A DNA stretch of 64,000 bases from Lyngbya sp. HA4199-MV5 (GCA_019359375.1 JAHHHL010000013.1:62001-126000), one strand, 5' to 3'; positions 8,111-16,925 are shown, numbered from the stretch's first letter. Program-made: numbers and translations. Notes: generated from the sequence alone by a model not told the origin.

Positions 8111-8769
8111 AAGCATCCCTCAAAGAAACATCACTTCATTCAAAACGACAAACAAGCAATCGCCGTTGCAACGTAGCGCTATCTGTTTGCGAAAGTATCT
8201 GTCGCGACACTCTAATTATGCCGAGGAAAAAAGCGTTAATGCTAGTTTGAATTAATTGTTTATAGTCTGGTTTCACCGCTTAGGAAAATTTTGAGAGACA
8301 AGGAGACAGGAGACGGGAGGCAGAGGGGCAGAGGGGCAGAAGGCAGGTGCTTTGCATGAACGCTACGGTCACGCTGGTGTACAGCTTCTACCACGATCTC
8401 TGTCGAGACAACGAGGCTGTACTAGAGGCAGAGGAGAAGCCTTGTTCTGGCTTTTATTAGAATTCACTATAAAATCAGCGTGTTTAAATGGTGAAAGAAG
8501 CGCTAGCTTACTGGATTTAAAGGCGGTTTTGACGAGTCAACGGGAAAAAATACGCCTTAACCTTTTCTGTAACGTTGTCGATTTTGGTTTTTTTAACTAT
8601 AATGCGGTTATGCATCCGCAAGTTGATTCCGCGAAGCCATTGGCGATCGCACAACTGTCAATGTATAGAAGTAGTGCAGAGAAATAATGCAGCGAAACAG
8701 TGCTTTAATGCCAACTTCAGCAGCGGGTTGCTCCCTGCTGCGATCGCACCACATACAACCGCACGCCCT
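8111..8769. other. Gap between the small gene and pncB
   Basis: No convincing gene is seen in this 660-base stretch. It contains the purine-rich repeat GAGGCAGAGGGGCAGAGG near 8310-8345, of the type found in many gaps here, and AT-rich sequence that may hold promoters for the divergent small gene and for the NAD cluster. Possible coding upstream of 8770 is not supported because the frame lacks a plausible start there. Confidence 0.5.
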
Positions 8770-10293
8770 ATGACTAACCTGCGATCGCCTTCCAACACGC
8801 TCATTGATGATCGACTGCTGACCCTGTTGCCACAGGACTACAGCTTACTCACCGATCTTTATCAGCTCACCATGACCGCTTGTTACGTCGGTGAAGGGTT
8901 GGATCAGCGACGCGCCAGTTTTGAACTCTTTGCCCGTCGTCTACCGCAAAACTTCGGTTATTTAGTAGCGATGGGTTTGGAACAGGCGTTGGCGTACCTG
9001 GAGCAGTTTTCGTTCGATTCAGCGCAGGTTGAAGCGTTGCAGGCGAGTGGGATCTTTACCCATGCGCCCGATCGCTTCTGGTCGCTACTAGCCGAAAATC
9101 GGTTTACTGGTGATGTGTGGGCTGTTCCCGAAGGCACAGTTGTCTTTGCCAATGAACCCCTGCTGCGGATCGAAGCACCTCTTTGGCAGGCACAAATCGT
9201 CGAAACCTACTTGCTGAATACGCTCAACTATCAGACCTTGATCGCCACTCGTGCCGCCCGGTTACGGGATGTGGCAGGCGCACAAGCAACCTTATTTGAA
9301 TTTGGTACACGACGAGCCTTTAGTCCCCAAGCCTCGCTGTGGGCAGCCCGTGCAGCGTTGGCAGGAGGTCTGGATGCAACCTCTAACGTCCTGGCAGCGC
9401 TAAAACTGGGACGTAAACCTGTAGGCACAATGGCACATGCTTTGGTAATGGCATTAGCGGCAACCGAAGGCAGCGAAGCAGCAGCCTTTACCGCCTTTCA
9501 TCGCTACTTTCCCGGTGCGCCGCTGCTGATTGACACCTATGACACGATCGCCGCCGCCAAACAGCTCGCCACCCAATTGCAACAGCATGAAATAGAACTG
9601 GCTGGCGTTCGCTTGGATTCTGGCGACCTTGCAGCCTTATCCAAAGAAGTGCGCCAACTCCTACCAGATGTCCCCATTTTCGCCAGCGGTGATTTAGATG
9701 AAGCCAAAATTATTCAACTCAACGCCGCAGGAGCCTGCATCAATGGCTATGGCTTGGGAACCCAATTGGTAACAGGCGTGCCCGTAAACGGAGTCTATAA
9801 ACTGGTAGAAATTGATGGCATTCCCGTGATGAAAGAATCAACAAACAAAGCAACCTATCCAGGACGCAAACAGATCTTTCGCCGCTATGAGCAGGGGCAA
9901 GCAGTGGGCGATCGGTTGGGGTTGATGGAAGAAGGGGGAAGTCAAGAGGCAGAAGGCAGGAGGCAGGAGGCAGAAGGAAAGAGAGAGGAGTCAGGAGTCA
10001 GGAGTCAGGAGTCGAAAGGTGAGTCGTCACTAACAACTAACAACCAAAAACTAACAACTTCTCCACACCTCACACCCCACACCCCACTCCCCCTAATGCA
10101 CCTCGTTATGCAAAACGGTCAACGCTTGCATCCATCAGAATCGCTAAAGACGATCGCCCAACGCACCGCCCAATCCGTCGCCAGCCTTTCCGCCCCAATT
10201 CGTCAAATTCACGCACCGGTCTCCCTTCCCGTCGAACCCTCCACCGCCTTACTCAACCTCATCGCCACCACCCAACGCAAACGCCAGAAATAG
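8770..10293 (+). CDS. pncB: Nicotinate phosphoribosyltransferase
   Basis: The start at 8770 (MTNLRSPSNTLIDDR) leaves the family core LLTDLYQLTMTACYV near the N-terminus. Signature segments are FELFARRLPQNFGYLVAMG, TLFEFGTRRAFSPQ, GTMAHALVMA, LLIDTYDT, GVRLDSGDL and FASGDLDE. It makes nicotinate mononucleotide from nicotinate and phosphoribosyl pyrophosphate, feeding NadD encoded next. Residues ~385-445 are a low-complexity in-frame repeat insertion (GGSQEAEGRRQEAEG...), after which the normal C-terminus resumes (MHLVMQNGQRLHPSESL). A nicotinamide-specific activity is the alternative. It heads the cluster with nadD, nrtR and nadE. Confidence 0.88.
   Translation: MTNLRSPSNTLIDDRLLTLLPQDYSLLTDLYQLTMTACYVGEGLDQRRASFELFARRLPQNFGYLVAMGLEQALAYLEQFSFDSAQVEALQASGIFTHAPDRFWSLLAENRFTGDVWAVPEGTVVFANEPLLRIEAPLWQAQIVETYLLNTLNYQTLIATRAARLRDVAGAQATLFEFGTRRAFSPQASLWAARAALAGGLDATSNVLAALKLGRKPVGTMAHALVMALAATEGSEAAAFTAFHRYFPGAPLLIDTYDTIAAAKQLATQLQQHEIELAGVRLDSGDLAALSKEVRQLLPDVPIFASGDLDEAKIIQLNAAGACINGYGLGTQLVTGVPVNGVYKLVEIDGIPVMKESTNKATYPGRKQIFRRYEQGQAVGDRLGLMEEGGSQEAEGRRQEAEGKREESGVRSQESKGESSLTTNNQKLTTSPHLTPHTPLPLMHLVMQNGQRLHPSESLKTIAQRTAQSVASLSAPIRQIHAPVSLPVEPSTALLNLIATTQRKRQK
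9930..10095 (+). repeat. In-frame low-complexity repeat insertion in pncB
   Basis: Purine-rich units (GAGGCAGAAGGCAGGAGGC, GGAGTCAGGAGTCAGGAGTC) followed by CTAACAACTAACAACCAAAAACTAACAAC and CACCTCACACCCCACACCCC occur as pieces in many intergenic gaps of this window. Here they add about 55 codons without a stop. Confidence 0.75.
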
Positions 10294-10360
10294 AGGTTGG
10301 AACCCATTTCTAATGCCCTCTTGTCTAACAACCAACAACCAACAACCAACAACTAGCTCC

Positions 10361-10960
10361 ATGCTCACCATTGCTCTCTTTGGCACCAGCGCCGATCCAC
10401 CGACCGCAGGACATCAAGCAATTTTGGTTTGGTTGTCGCAGCATTTCGATCGTGTGGCGGTTTGGGCAGCCGACAATCCCTTTAAGTCGCATCAAACGCC
10501 GCTGCTCCATCGGATGGCAATGCTGCAACTATTAATTGATGACATCAACCCACCACGGCATAACTTGCAGCTTTATCCAGAACTCAGCAAATCCCGTACC
10601 ATTCACACGCTCGAAGTGGCTGAATCTCTTTGGAAAGAGGCGAGTTTCACCTTAGTGATTGGATCTGATTTGATTTACCAACTGCCCAACTGGTACCAAA
10701 GTGAAGCATTACTAGAACGCGTGAAGTTACTGATCATTCCACGACCAGGATTCGTCCCAAACGAAATGGCTCTGGCAGAATTAAGGCGAAGGGGCGCACG
10801 ACTGACGATCGCCGATTTGACGGGTCTCGATACATCCTCCACCGCGTATCGTGAGCATGGAGACACCGATGCTTTAACACCTCCCATCGAAGCTTATATC
10901 CACCGGGAACACCTATACCCATGCCAGACCGCGCCCAAAGAAAAACAGCCCATTCACTAA
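10361..10960 (+). CDS. nadD: Nicotinate(-nicotinamide) mononucleotide adenylyltransferase
   Basis: The start at 10361 (MLTIALFGTSADPPTAGHQAI) is used because the preceding codons are the CTAACAACC repeat. The nucleotidyltransferase motif GTSADPPTAGH is at residues 8-18 and the second signature, SSTAYREHG, is near the C-terminus (usual form ISSTxIR). It transfers AMP from ATP to the mononucleotide made by PncB, giving the substrate of NadE. About 199 residues is normal for the family. It overlaps the start of nrtR by 40 bases. Confidence 0.85.
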   Translation: MLTIALFGTSADPPTAGHQAILVWLSQHFDRVAVWAADNPFKSHQTPLLHRMAMLQLLIDDINPPRHNLQLYPELSKSRTIHTLEVAESLWKEASFTLVIGSDLIYQLPNWYQSEALLERVKLLIIPRPGFVPNEMALAELRRRGARLTIADLTGLDTSSTAYREHGDTDALTPPIEAYIHREHLYPCQTAPKEKQPIH

Positions 10961-11694
10961 CTCAACCCTTGGGCGATCGCGCCCTTGCAGACTTCGCTCT
11001 TGCAGACTTTAAGGTGGGCGTGGACAACGTGATTTTTTCCGTTGATACCGCGCAAAATCGGCTGCTGGTGCTGCTGGTGATGCGGCAAGAAGACCCCTTT
11101 CTGGGGCAATGGAGCTTCCCTGGCACCCTGGTACGCCGTGGCGAATCGCTGGAAGATGCCGCCTATCGCATCCTGGCAGAAAAAATACGCGCCCGAAACC
11201 TCTATTTGGAGCAGCTTTACACCTTTGGCGGACCAAACCGCGACCCGCGTGAATCGATGGACAGCTACGGCGTTCGCTATTTGTCGGTTAGCTACTTTGC
11301 CCTGGTGCGTTTTGCCGAAGCCGAACTCATTGCCGATGGGGTGAGCGGTATTGCCTGGTATCCTCTGGAGCAAGTGCCCCAACTCGCCTTTGACCACAAC
11401 GAAGTGCTGGAGTACGGTCATCGCCGCCTGCGAAACAAGCTTGAATACAGCCCCGTAGCGTTTGACGTTCTACCCGAATTGTTCACCCTCAGCGATTTAT
11501 ACCAGCTCTATACAACCGTTTTAGGCGAAAACTTTTCCGATTATTCCAACTTTCGATCGCGCCTTCTCAAGATGGGCTTTCTCTCCGACACAGGCGTAAA
11601 AGCGTCTAGAGGAGCAGGCAGACCCGCAAGCCTGTATCGCTTTGATGCTGAAGCGTTTGCACCGCTAAAAGATAAACCGCTGGTGTTTATCTAG
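10921..11694 (+). CDS. nrtR: NrtR-type Nudix-derived transcriptional regulator of NAD metabolism
   Basis: 257 residues with a Nudix-fold N-terminal half (LLVLLVMRQEDPFLGQWSFPGTLVRRGE) and a C-terminal winged-helix part (LFTLSDLYQLYTTVLGE, then RSRLLKMGFLSD and RPASLYRFD). The Nudix box is degenerate: where REUxEE is expected the sequence reads RILAEK, so two catalytic Glu are missing and hydrolysis is unlikely. NrtR proteins bind ADP-ribose and repress NAD genes; lying between nadD and nadE fits that role. The initiation codon sits inside the nadD coding region. Confidence 0.8.
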   Translation: MPDRAQRKTAHSLTQPLGDRALADFALADFKVGVDNVIFSVDTAQNRLLVLLVMRQEDPFLGQWSFPGTLVRRGESLEDAAYRILAEKIRARNLYLEQLYTFGGPNRDPRESMDSYGVRYLSVSYFALVRFAEAELIADGVSGIAWYPLEQVPQLAFDHNEVLEYGHRRLRNKLEYSPVAFDVLPELFTLSDLYQLYTTVLGENFSDYSNFRSRLLKMGFLSDTGVKASRGAGRPASLYRFDAEAFAPLKDKPLVFI

Positions 11695-11729
11695 TTTTTG
11701 GTTGTTAGTTGTTAGAAATAATATTTCCA

Positions 11730-12653
11730 ATGCTACATCGACGCAAGAAAAAGCTTTTCTTCAAAAGCGAACGAGATTTAGAAGATTTTGTTTGGGTTCA
11801 CTTGCATGAGCTGTTTTCGCTTCGAGGTTTAAAGCGTCAATATGCCATTAAACAAGATATATGCGATATTTTAGCCGTTGATGAAGCTAAACAGTTAACT
11901 ATACTTGAACTAAAGAATACGACAGACCGCTACATTGTCCAGCAACTCACACGCTATTACGATCGCCTCATCACCGAAAAACCATTTGTTTCAGAAATAA
12001 ATTACGATCTTCCCGTTCGCCTCATTGCGATTGCTCCTACATACCACGAACACAATTTAATCGATCAAAAATATAGCTTCTTAAACATTGAATTTTTGAC
12101 TTACGAAGTCTTAGAACTAGAAGATCAGTCAATTCGTTTTATGTTGAATGGTTTAGACCAATCGCGCCATACAGAAATTTTAATTCCCTCATCTCAAGAC
12201 CACGAAGAAAATCAGAGTGAGCGTTCTGAGGAAGAAATAAAGCAGGATAAAGTTGACAAAATTTTACACCATTATGTTAAAGTTCGTTGCGCCCATAAGC
12301 TTGGCTTACCAGATGTTAGCCCAGCAGAACTCGCAGCAAGCAGCGCAAAGTTTACTGCCAAAGGCTCTAAGGTTTATAAAATACAACTAGATGAATATAC
12401 TCCTTCTGGCAGTCCAAGATTTGTTTCAGTAAGAGTGCCTTCGACAATTGGAGTAATTAAGTTTTGGAGATGGGTTGCAGAAAACGTTCCAGCCGCTATA
12501 GGAGTTAAGGCAGAAGGAAGTACTCTACCTATTTACCATACAAGAGGTGAACAATTAAATCAAGTTGATGAAAGTAAGCTTGATCAAGTTGATATTGAAG
12601 TTGTTGATTGTCTAGTAGATAAAGATTTAGATATTTTAGACTCAGTAAAATAG
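11730..12653 (+). CDS. PD-(D/E)xK nuclease-like protein (NucS/DUF91-like)
   Basis: The ATG at 11730 (MLHRRKKKLFFKSERDLEDF) is preferred to an upstream TTG in repeat sequence. The N-terminal ~150 residues carry a restriction-endonuclease-like pattern: E in SERDLEDFVW, D in KQDICDILAVD, and the ExK in LTILELKNTTDRY. That is consistent with an active metal-dependent nuclease like NucS-family enzymes. The C-terminal ~150 residues are acidic and unassigned. Codon use is more A/T-rich than that of its neighbours, which suggests a later arrival in the NAD cluster. The target (mismatched DNA, foreign DNA or RNA) is unknown. Confidence 0.6.
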   Translation: MLHRRKKKLFFKSERDLEDFVWVHLHELFSLRGLKRQYAIKQDICDILAVDEAKQLTILELKNTTDRYIVQQLTRYYDRLITEKPFVSEINYDLPVRLIAIAPTYHEHNLIDQKYSFLNIEFLTYEVLELEDQSIRFMLNGLDQSRHTEILIPSSQDHEENQSERSEEEIKQDKVDKILHHYVKVRCAHKLGLPDVSPAELAASSAKFTAKGSKVYKIQLDEYTPSGSPRFVSVRVPSTIGVIKFWRWVAENVPAAIGVKAEGSTLPIYHTRGEQLNQVDESKLDQVDIEVVDCLVDKDLDILDSVK

Positions 12654-12665
12654 TTTCTTAAAATT

Positions 12666-13484
12666 ATGATTATGAGTAGAGAAGTGCAATTTAAGTCCGA
12701 TCGCCTTGCTGTGCTGATCGATGCGGATAATGCCAATGCGGATTTGATTGAGGCATTGCTGAAAGAAGTGGCAAAGTATGGCACGTCTCATGTGAAGCGG
12801 ATTTATGGGGATTGGACGAATACTCAGCTTGGTAAATGGAAAGATAAGCTCAACAAGTTTGCGATTCAACCCATGCAGCAATTTCGCTATACAACAGGCA
12901 AGAATGCGACCGATAGCGCTTTAATTATCGACGCGATGGATTTGCTTTACACGCGCAATTTTGATGGCTTTTGTATTGTTTCAAGCGATAGTGATTTTAC
13001 CAGGCTTGCCAGTCGTATTCGGGAATCTGGGTTGCTTGTCTATGGATTTGGTGAACGAAAAACGCCGCTAGCCTTCATCAGCGCTTGTGATAAGTTTATC
13101 TACACTGAAATTTTAGGACGATCGGACGAAACGGTGACAGTCAGTGCGTCTGACAGCGTAATCGAGAAAGAATCTAAAAGTTCAACGAAAGACAGCTCTA
13201 GCCAAAAGCCAGAAGCCTTAAATAGCCAAGCTTTGAAGCGCGATCGTGAATTTGTTGCTTTACTCAAAGATGCCTATAAAGCGATCGCCGAAGAAGATGG
13301 CTGGGCAAATTTAGGCTCGTTTGGGGCACAGCTCACTAAGATTTCACCCTCCTTTGACCAACGCAATTATGGCTATGAAAAGCTCGGAAGCTTGATTCGA
13401 GCCACTGACCTGTTTGAGGTTAAAGAAATCCCCCACGACAAGAATCCCGCTGCTAAGCAAATCCACATCAAACTCAAAGCTTGA
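12666..13484 (+). CDS. NYN-domain (LabA/DUF88-like) RNase with C-terminal LOTUS/OST-HTH domain
   Basis: Residues ~8-160 form a PIN-like NYN domain: LAVLIDADNANADL at the start, then the acidic positions in KNATDSALIIDAMDLLY and IVSSDSDFTRLASRI, and KTPLAFISACDKFIY. After a Ser/Lys linker, residues ~190-272 (FVALLKDAYKAIAEEDGWANL ... FDQRNYGYEKLGSLI) fit an OST-HTH/LOTUS RNA-binding domain. Such proteins are predicted RNases. It starts 13 bases after the nuclease-like gene and ends 4 bases before nadE, so it is in an operon with both. ATG at 12666 or 12672. Confidence 0.8.
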   Translation: MIMSREVQFKSDRLAVLIDADNANADLIEALLKEVAKYGTSHVKRIYGDWTNTQLGKWKDKLNKFAIQPMQQFRYTTGKNATDSALIIDAMDLLYTRNFDGFCIVSSDSDFTRLASRIRESGLLVYGFGERKTPLAFISACDKFIYTEILGRSDETVTVSASDSVIEKESKSSTKDSSSQKPEALNSQALKRDREFVALLKDAYKAIAEEDGWANLGSFGAQLTKISPSFDQRNYGYEKLGSLIRATDLFEVKEIPHDKNPAAKQIHIKLKA

Positions 13485-13487
13485 CCT

Positions 13488-15434
13488 ATGAAAATTGCGA
13501 TCGCACAGCTTAATCCAACTATTGGCGATCTGACAGGCAACGCTCAAAAAATTCTGGCTGCTGCACAACAAGCTGCCGATCAGGGCGCACGCCTCTTGCT
13601 TACACCAGAGCTTTCGCTGTGCGGCTACCCACCCCGCGATTTGTTGCTCAACCCCGGCTTTGTGGCTTCTATGTCAGAAACCTTGGAACAGTTGGCGCAC
13701 GACTTGCCGCGATCGCTCATCGTCCTGGTTGGCACCGTCGAGGTAAATCCCCATGCCGTACTAAAAGGTGGCAAACCCCTCTTCAACAGCATGGCACTCC
13801 TGGAAGACGGCAAAATTCAGCAAATCTTCCACAAGCGTCTTTTGCCCACCTATGACGTATTCGACGAAGACCGCTACTTTGAGCCGGGAAGAGAGGCGAA
13901 TCATTTTGTGTTGGAATTGCAGGAGGCAGGAGGGGACAGAGAGGAGAGAGGAGAGAGGAGAGAGGAGTCAGGAGTTAACGTGATTGGCTCTACAGGCGAA
14001 GCAGGAGCTAAGAGCATTAGAAGGAGTCAGAAGTCAGAAGTTAGGAGGCAGGAGGCAGAATTAACTCATAATTCAAAACTCATAACTCAAAACTCTTCCC
14101 CCTCACTCCTCACCCCTCACTCCTCACCCCTCACCTCCTCCCTCCGCATCGGCGTTACTATCTGCGAAGACCTGTGGAACGATGAAGAGTTTTGGGGCAA
14201 ACGGAGCTACACGGTAAATCCGATCGCCGAGTTGGCGCAGCAGAATGTGGATCTCACCATCAATTTGTCCGCGTCTCCTTACAGTGTGGGCAAGCAGAAA
14301 ATCCGTGAAGCGATGTTAAAGCATAGTGCGGTGCGATTTGCTCAACCTGTCATCTATGCCAATCAGGTGGGTGGGAACGATGACCTGATTTTTGATGGCT
14401 GTAGCGTTGCCTTTGACCGTCAGGGAGAGTTGGTGTGCCGCGCCCATGCTTTTGAAGCCGATCTCGTCCTGCTGGAGTTTCAGGATGGCGACTTGGAGTC
14501 GGGTGTGATTCACGCCTTGCCGGAGAGTGAAGATGCTGAAATCTGGGGTGCTTTGGTTTTAGGTGTGCGGGACTATGCCCAAAAGTGTGGCTTCTCAAAG
14601 GTGGTAATTGGCTTAAGTGGAGGCATTGATTCCGCATTGGTAGCCGCGATCGCCGTTGCCGCAGTGGGACATGAAAACGTGCTGGGTGTCCTGATGCCCT
14701 CCACCTACAGTTCCGATCATTCGATAAAGGATGCGTTGGCGCTGGCGGAAAACCTGGGTATTCAAACCGAAACCTTACCGATCGGCAACCTGATGCAGGC
14801 GTATGACCAGACCTTTGCCCATCTGTTTGCAGACACCGAGTTTGGCTTGGCAGAAGAAAACATCCAATCACGGATTCGTGGCAACCTGTTGATGGCAATC
14901 TCCAACAAGTTTGGACACCTGCTGCTTTCTACAGGCAACAAATCTGAGATGGCGGTTGGCTACTGCACCTTGTATGGCGATATGAACGGTGGATTAGCCG
15001 CGATCGCCGACGTGCCCAAAACCCGCGTTTATTCCCTCTGTCGATGGTTGAATGAAAGGATAAAGGATAAGGGAGAAAGGCTAAATCAGGATGCCATTTT
15101 ATCCTTTAGCCTTAATCCTTTAGCCTTTGAAATTATTCCCACTAACATCCTCACCAAGCCTCCCAGCGCTGAACTCAAGCCTGGGCAAGTCGATCAGGAC
15201 TCACTCCCCGATTACGATACGTTGGATGACATTCTGACGCGCTTGATCCACAACCATCAAACCGCAGATGAAATTGTGGCAGCAGGGTATGACGCTCAAA
15301 TTGTGCAGAAAGTTGTGAAACTGGTGACACGGGCTGAATTCAAGCGGCGACAGGCTCCCCCAGTGCTCAAAGTAACCGATCGCGCCTTTGGTACAGGTTG
15401 GCGGATGCCGATCGCCAGTCGGGTTACGCCATAA
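13488..15434 (+). CDS. nadE: Glutamine-dependent NAD+ synthetase
   Basis: N-terminal nitrilase/glutaminase domain: Glu in LTPELSLCGYPP, Lys in IFHKRLLPTYDVFDE, Cys in GVTICEDLWND. C-terminal ATP-pyrophosphatase domain: VVIGLSGGIDSALVAAIA, then LLSTGNKSEMAVGYCTLYGD and NILTKPPSAELKPGQ. It amidates nicotinate adenine dinucleotide, the last step of NAD synthesis. The catalytic residues are intact, but two stretches are foreign to the family: ~72 residues between the Lys and Cys motifs (13918-14137) and ~22 residues before NILTKPP (15050-15130), both encoded by repeats. Length (648) exceeds the usual ~550 by about that amount. Confidence 0.92.
   Translation: MKIAIAQLNPTIGDLTGNAQKILAAAQQAADQGARLLLTPELSLCGYPPRDLLLNPGFVASMSETLEQLAHDLPRSLIVLVGTVEVNPHAVLKGGKPLFNSMALLEDGKIQQIFHKRLLPTYDVFDEDRYFEPGREANHFVLELQEAGGDREERGERREESGVNVIGSTGEAGAKSIRRSQKSEVRRQEAELTHNSKLITQNSSPSLLTPHSSPLTSSLRIGVTICEDLWNDEEFWGKRSYTVNPIAELAQQNVDLTINLSASPYSVGKQKIREAMLKHSAVRFAQPVIYANQVGGNDDLIFDGCSVAFDRQGELVCRAHAFEADLVLLEFQDGDLESGVIHALPESEDAEIWGALVLGVRDYAQKCGFSKVVIGLSGGIDSALVAAIAVAAVGHENVLGVLMPSTYSSDHSIKDALALAENLGIQTETLPIGNLMQAYDQTFAHLFADTEFGLAEENIQSRIRGNLLMAISNKFGHLLLSTGNKSEMAVGYCTLYGDMNGGLAAIADVPKTRVYSLCRWLNERIKDKGERLNQDAILSFSLNPLAFEIIPTNILTKPPSAELKPGQVDQDSLPDYDTLDDILTRLIHNHQTADEIVAAGYDAQIVQKVVKLVTRAEFKRRQAPPVLKVTDRAFGTGWRMPIASRVTP
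13918..14137 (+). repeat. In-frame composite repeat insertion in the NadE glutaminase domain
   Basis: The insertion consists of GAGGAGAGAGGAGAG units, a 46-bp palindromic core (13975-14020), AGGAGTCAGAAGTCAG, CATAATTCAAAACTCATAACTC and CTCCTCACCCCTCACTCCTC. These pieces are typical intergenic repeats of this genome, here read through in frame. Confidence 0.8.
13975..14020 (+). repeat. 46-bp palindromic core shared by nadE and pdxA insertions (copy 1)
   Basis: By direct comparison it matches 19234-19279 at 34 of 46 positions, in the same reading frame: NVIGSTGEAGAKSIR here, [15 protein letters not shown] in PdxA. The pdxA copy is the better palindrome (TAACGTTGTTGACTCC / GGAGTTAATAACGTTA). 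Confidence 0.75.
15050..15130 (+). repeat. Second in-frame repeat in nadE
   Basis: AAAGGATAAAGGATAAGG and GAAAGGCTAAA are mirrored by TTTATCCTTTAGCC and CCTTTAGCCTTTG, giving an imperfect palindrome. Similar CCTTTAGCCTTTAGCC pieces lie in the gap near 62650. It encodes RIKDKGERLNQDAILSFSLN between the conserved RWLNE and EIIPTNILTKPP segments. Confidence 0.6.
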
Positions 15435-15469
15435 GCTTTTAGCCATCCTCAAAGAAACGCATCAACCAC

Positions 15470-15700
15470 TCACTGGGGTGTCTGCCCGTTGCCATAACGA
15501 TCGCGCATGATAGACCTTAACTCAGCGATTTCCTGCGTATTGATTTCCTGCTGTCGCGCTGTACGTTCCAGTGTTTGCTGAGTCTGTTGATTGCTTTGAG
15601 CTACCAACAGTAGAATTTCATGAATCTGGGCAATTGTCTGATCCTGACGTTGCATCCGCTGTTCAAGCTGCGTCAAGTGGTCTGAGGTTTGGTCACTCAT
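15470..15700 (-). CDS. Small coiled-coil protein of unknown function
   Basis: Starting at the ATG at 15700 (MSDQTSDHLTQLEQRMQRQ) this gives 76 residues rich in Gln and Glu with heptad spacing of Leu/Ile, predicting one long coiled coil, and a short polar tail (YGNGQTPQ). No family recognised. It is convergent with nadE. Confidence 0.5.
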   Translation of the reverse strand: MSDQTSDHLTQLEQRMQRQDQTIAQIHEILLLVAQSNQQTQQTLERTARQQEINTQEIAELRSIMRDRYGNGQTPQ

Positions 15701-16180
15701 TGCGTCCTTCGCCTTCTTCAAAAGTCTCACCCGTCAGTTTAAACCTACTTTCAGGCAGAAGGTCGGTCATCAGTCTGCACTACACGCAAACTGGCACAGC
15801 AGACTGATTCTCCTAGCGTCTCTTCACCGTGGGAACGCCGATGCGGAGAAGGGGGTGTGGGGTGTGGGGTGTAGCGTGTAGGGAAAGAGGTTTGAGTTGT
15901 TTGTGTCACCGTGTCACCGCGTCTCCGCGTCCTCCCCTTCTGCATCCTGCCTCCTGCCTCCTGCCTTCTGCTGTATCCATCATCGTCACAGTTCAAAATC
16001 GCCTCACTCGCCTTTGCAAACCCCTTACTCAAAATCGTTATGACTATGATATAGTTGTAACAGTTTGTAAGGGGTCAGCCGTTGTGAGCAGAAAACTGTG
16101 TACTTCTGACGCAGCAACTACTCTGTAACAACGTGTGCTGCCCGATCAAGAAGCACCCACTACTAGGAGACTACTATCTC
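15701..16180. other. Repeat-bearing gap upstream of the peroxiredoxin gene
   Basis: The part at 15845-15970 is low-complexity repeat (GGGTGTGGGGTGTGGGGTGT, then CCTGCCTCCTGCCTCCTGCC). The last 150 bases include AT-rich TATGACTATGATATAG, the likely promoter zone of the peroxiredoxin gene. No gene seen. Confidence 0.5.
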
Positions 16181-16780
16181 ATGACTCAAGAAGGATGCTT
16201 GCGCGTTGGGCAATCGGCTCCCGACTTCACAGCAACGGCTGTGGTAGACCAAGAGTTTAAGACGATTAAATTGTCTGAATACCGTGGCAAGTACGTTGTG
16301 CTTTTCTTCTACCCACTCGACTTTACCTTTGTTTGCCCTACCGAAATCACAGCATTCAGCGATCGCTATGATGAATTCAAACAACTGGGCGCTGAGGTTC
16401 TGGGTGCTTCGGTGGATAGCGAATTTTCGCACCTCGCCTGGATTCAAACCGATCGTAAGAGCGGTGGCGTGGGCGACCTCAACTATCCTCTTGTTGCCGA
16501 CATCAAGAAAGAAGTGAGCAGCGCTTACAATGTACTCGACCCTGATGCAGGTATTGCTCTGCGCGGTCTATTCATCATTGATAGAGACGGTATTATTCAG
16601 CATTCCACCATCAACAACCTGTCTTTTGGTCGGAGTGTTGATGAAACTCTGCGAACCCTGCAAGCCATTCAGTATGTGCAGTCTCACCCCGATGAGGTCT
16701 GCCCCGCTGGTTGGAAGCCTGGTGATGCGACGATGAACCCCGATCCGAAGAAGTCGAAGGAATACTTCGCGGCAGTCTAG
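16181..16780 (+). CDS. Typical 2-Cys peroxiredoxin
   Basis: The start at 16181 ([18 protein letters not shown]) follows a TAGGAGA ribosome-binding site. Peroxidatic Cys in [17 protein letters not shown], resolving Cys in [13 protein letters not shown], and the C-terminal YF-like tail (SKEYFAAV) identify an AhpC/Prx1-type enzyme that reduces H2O2 and alkyl hydroperoxides with thioredoxin as electron donor. 199 residues is the usual length. It is probably a single-gene unit, with a terminator at 16824. Confidence 0.93.
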   Translation: MTQEGCLRVGQSAPDFTATAVVDQEFKTIKLSEYRGKYVVLFFYPLDFTFVCPTEITAFSDRYDEFKQLGAEVLGASVDSEFSHLAWIQTDRKSGGVGDLNYPLVADIKKEVSSAYNVLDPDAGIALRGLFIIDRDGIIQHSTINNLSFGRSVDETLRTLQAIQYVQSHPDEVCPAGWKPGDATMNPDPKKSKEYFAAV

Positions 16781-16823
16781 CTTTAGACCGACACTTATTC
16801 GCGTTCAATCATCAAGCATGATT

Positions 16824-16853
16824 GTAGGGTGGGCTTTGGCTCACCCTGCCTTT
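16824..16853 (+). terminator. Rho-independent terminator after the peroxiredoxin gene
   Basis: GTAGGGTGGGC / GCTCACCCTGC pair over 11 positions (two G-U) around a TTTG loop and are followed by CTTTTTAT. Confidence 0.7.
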
Positions 16854-16925
16854 TTATGGGGAATGCTTACTCAATGGTTAAGCCCAGCAACCCTCTACGA
16901 TTCCTCATCTATCGAGACAGTGTTC

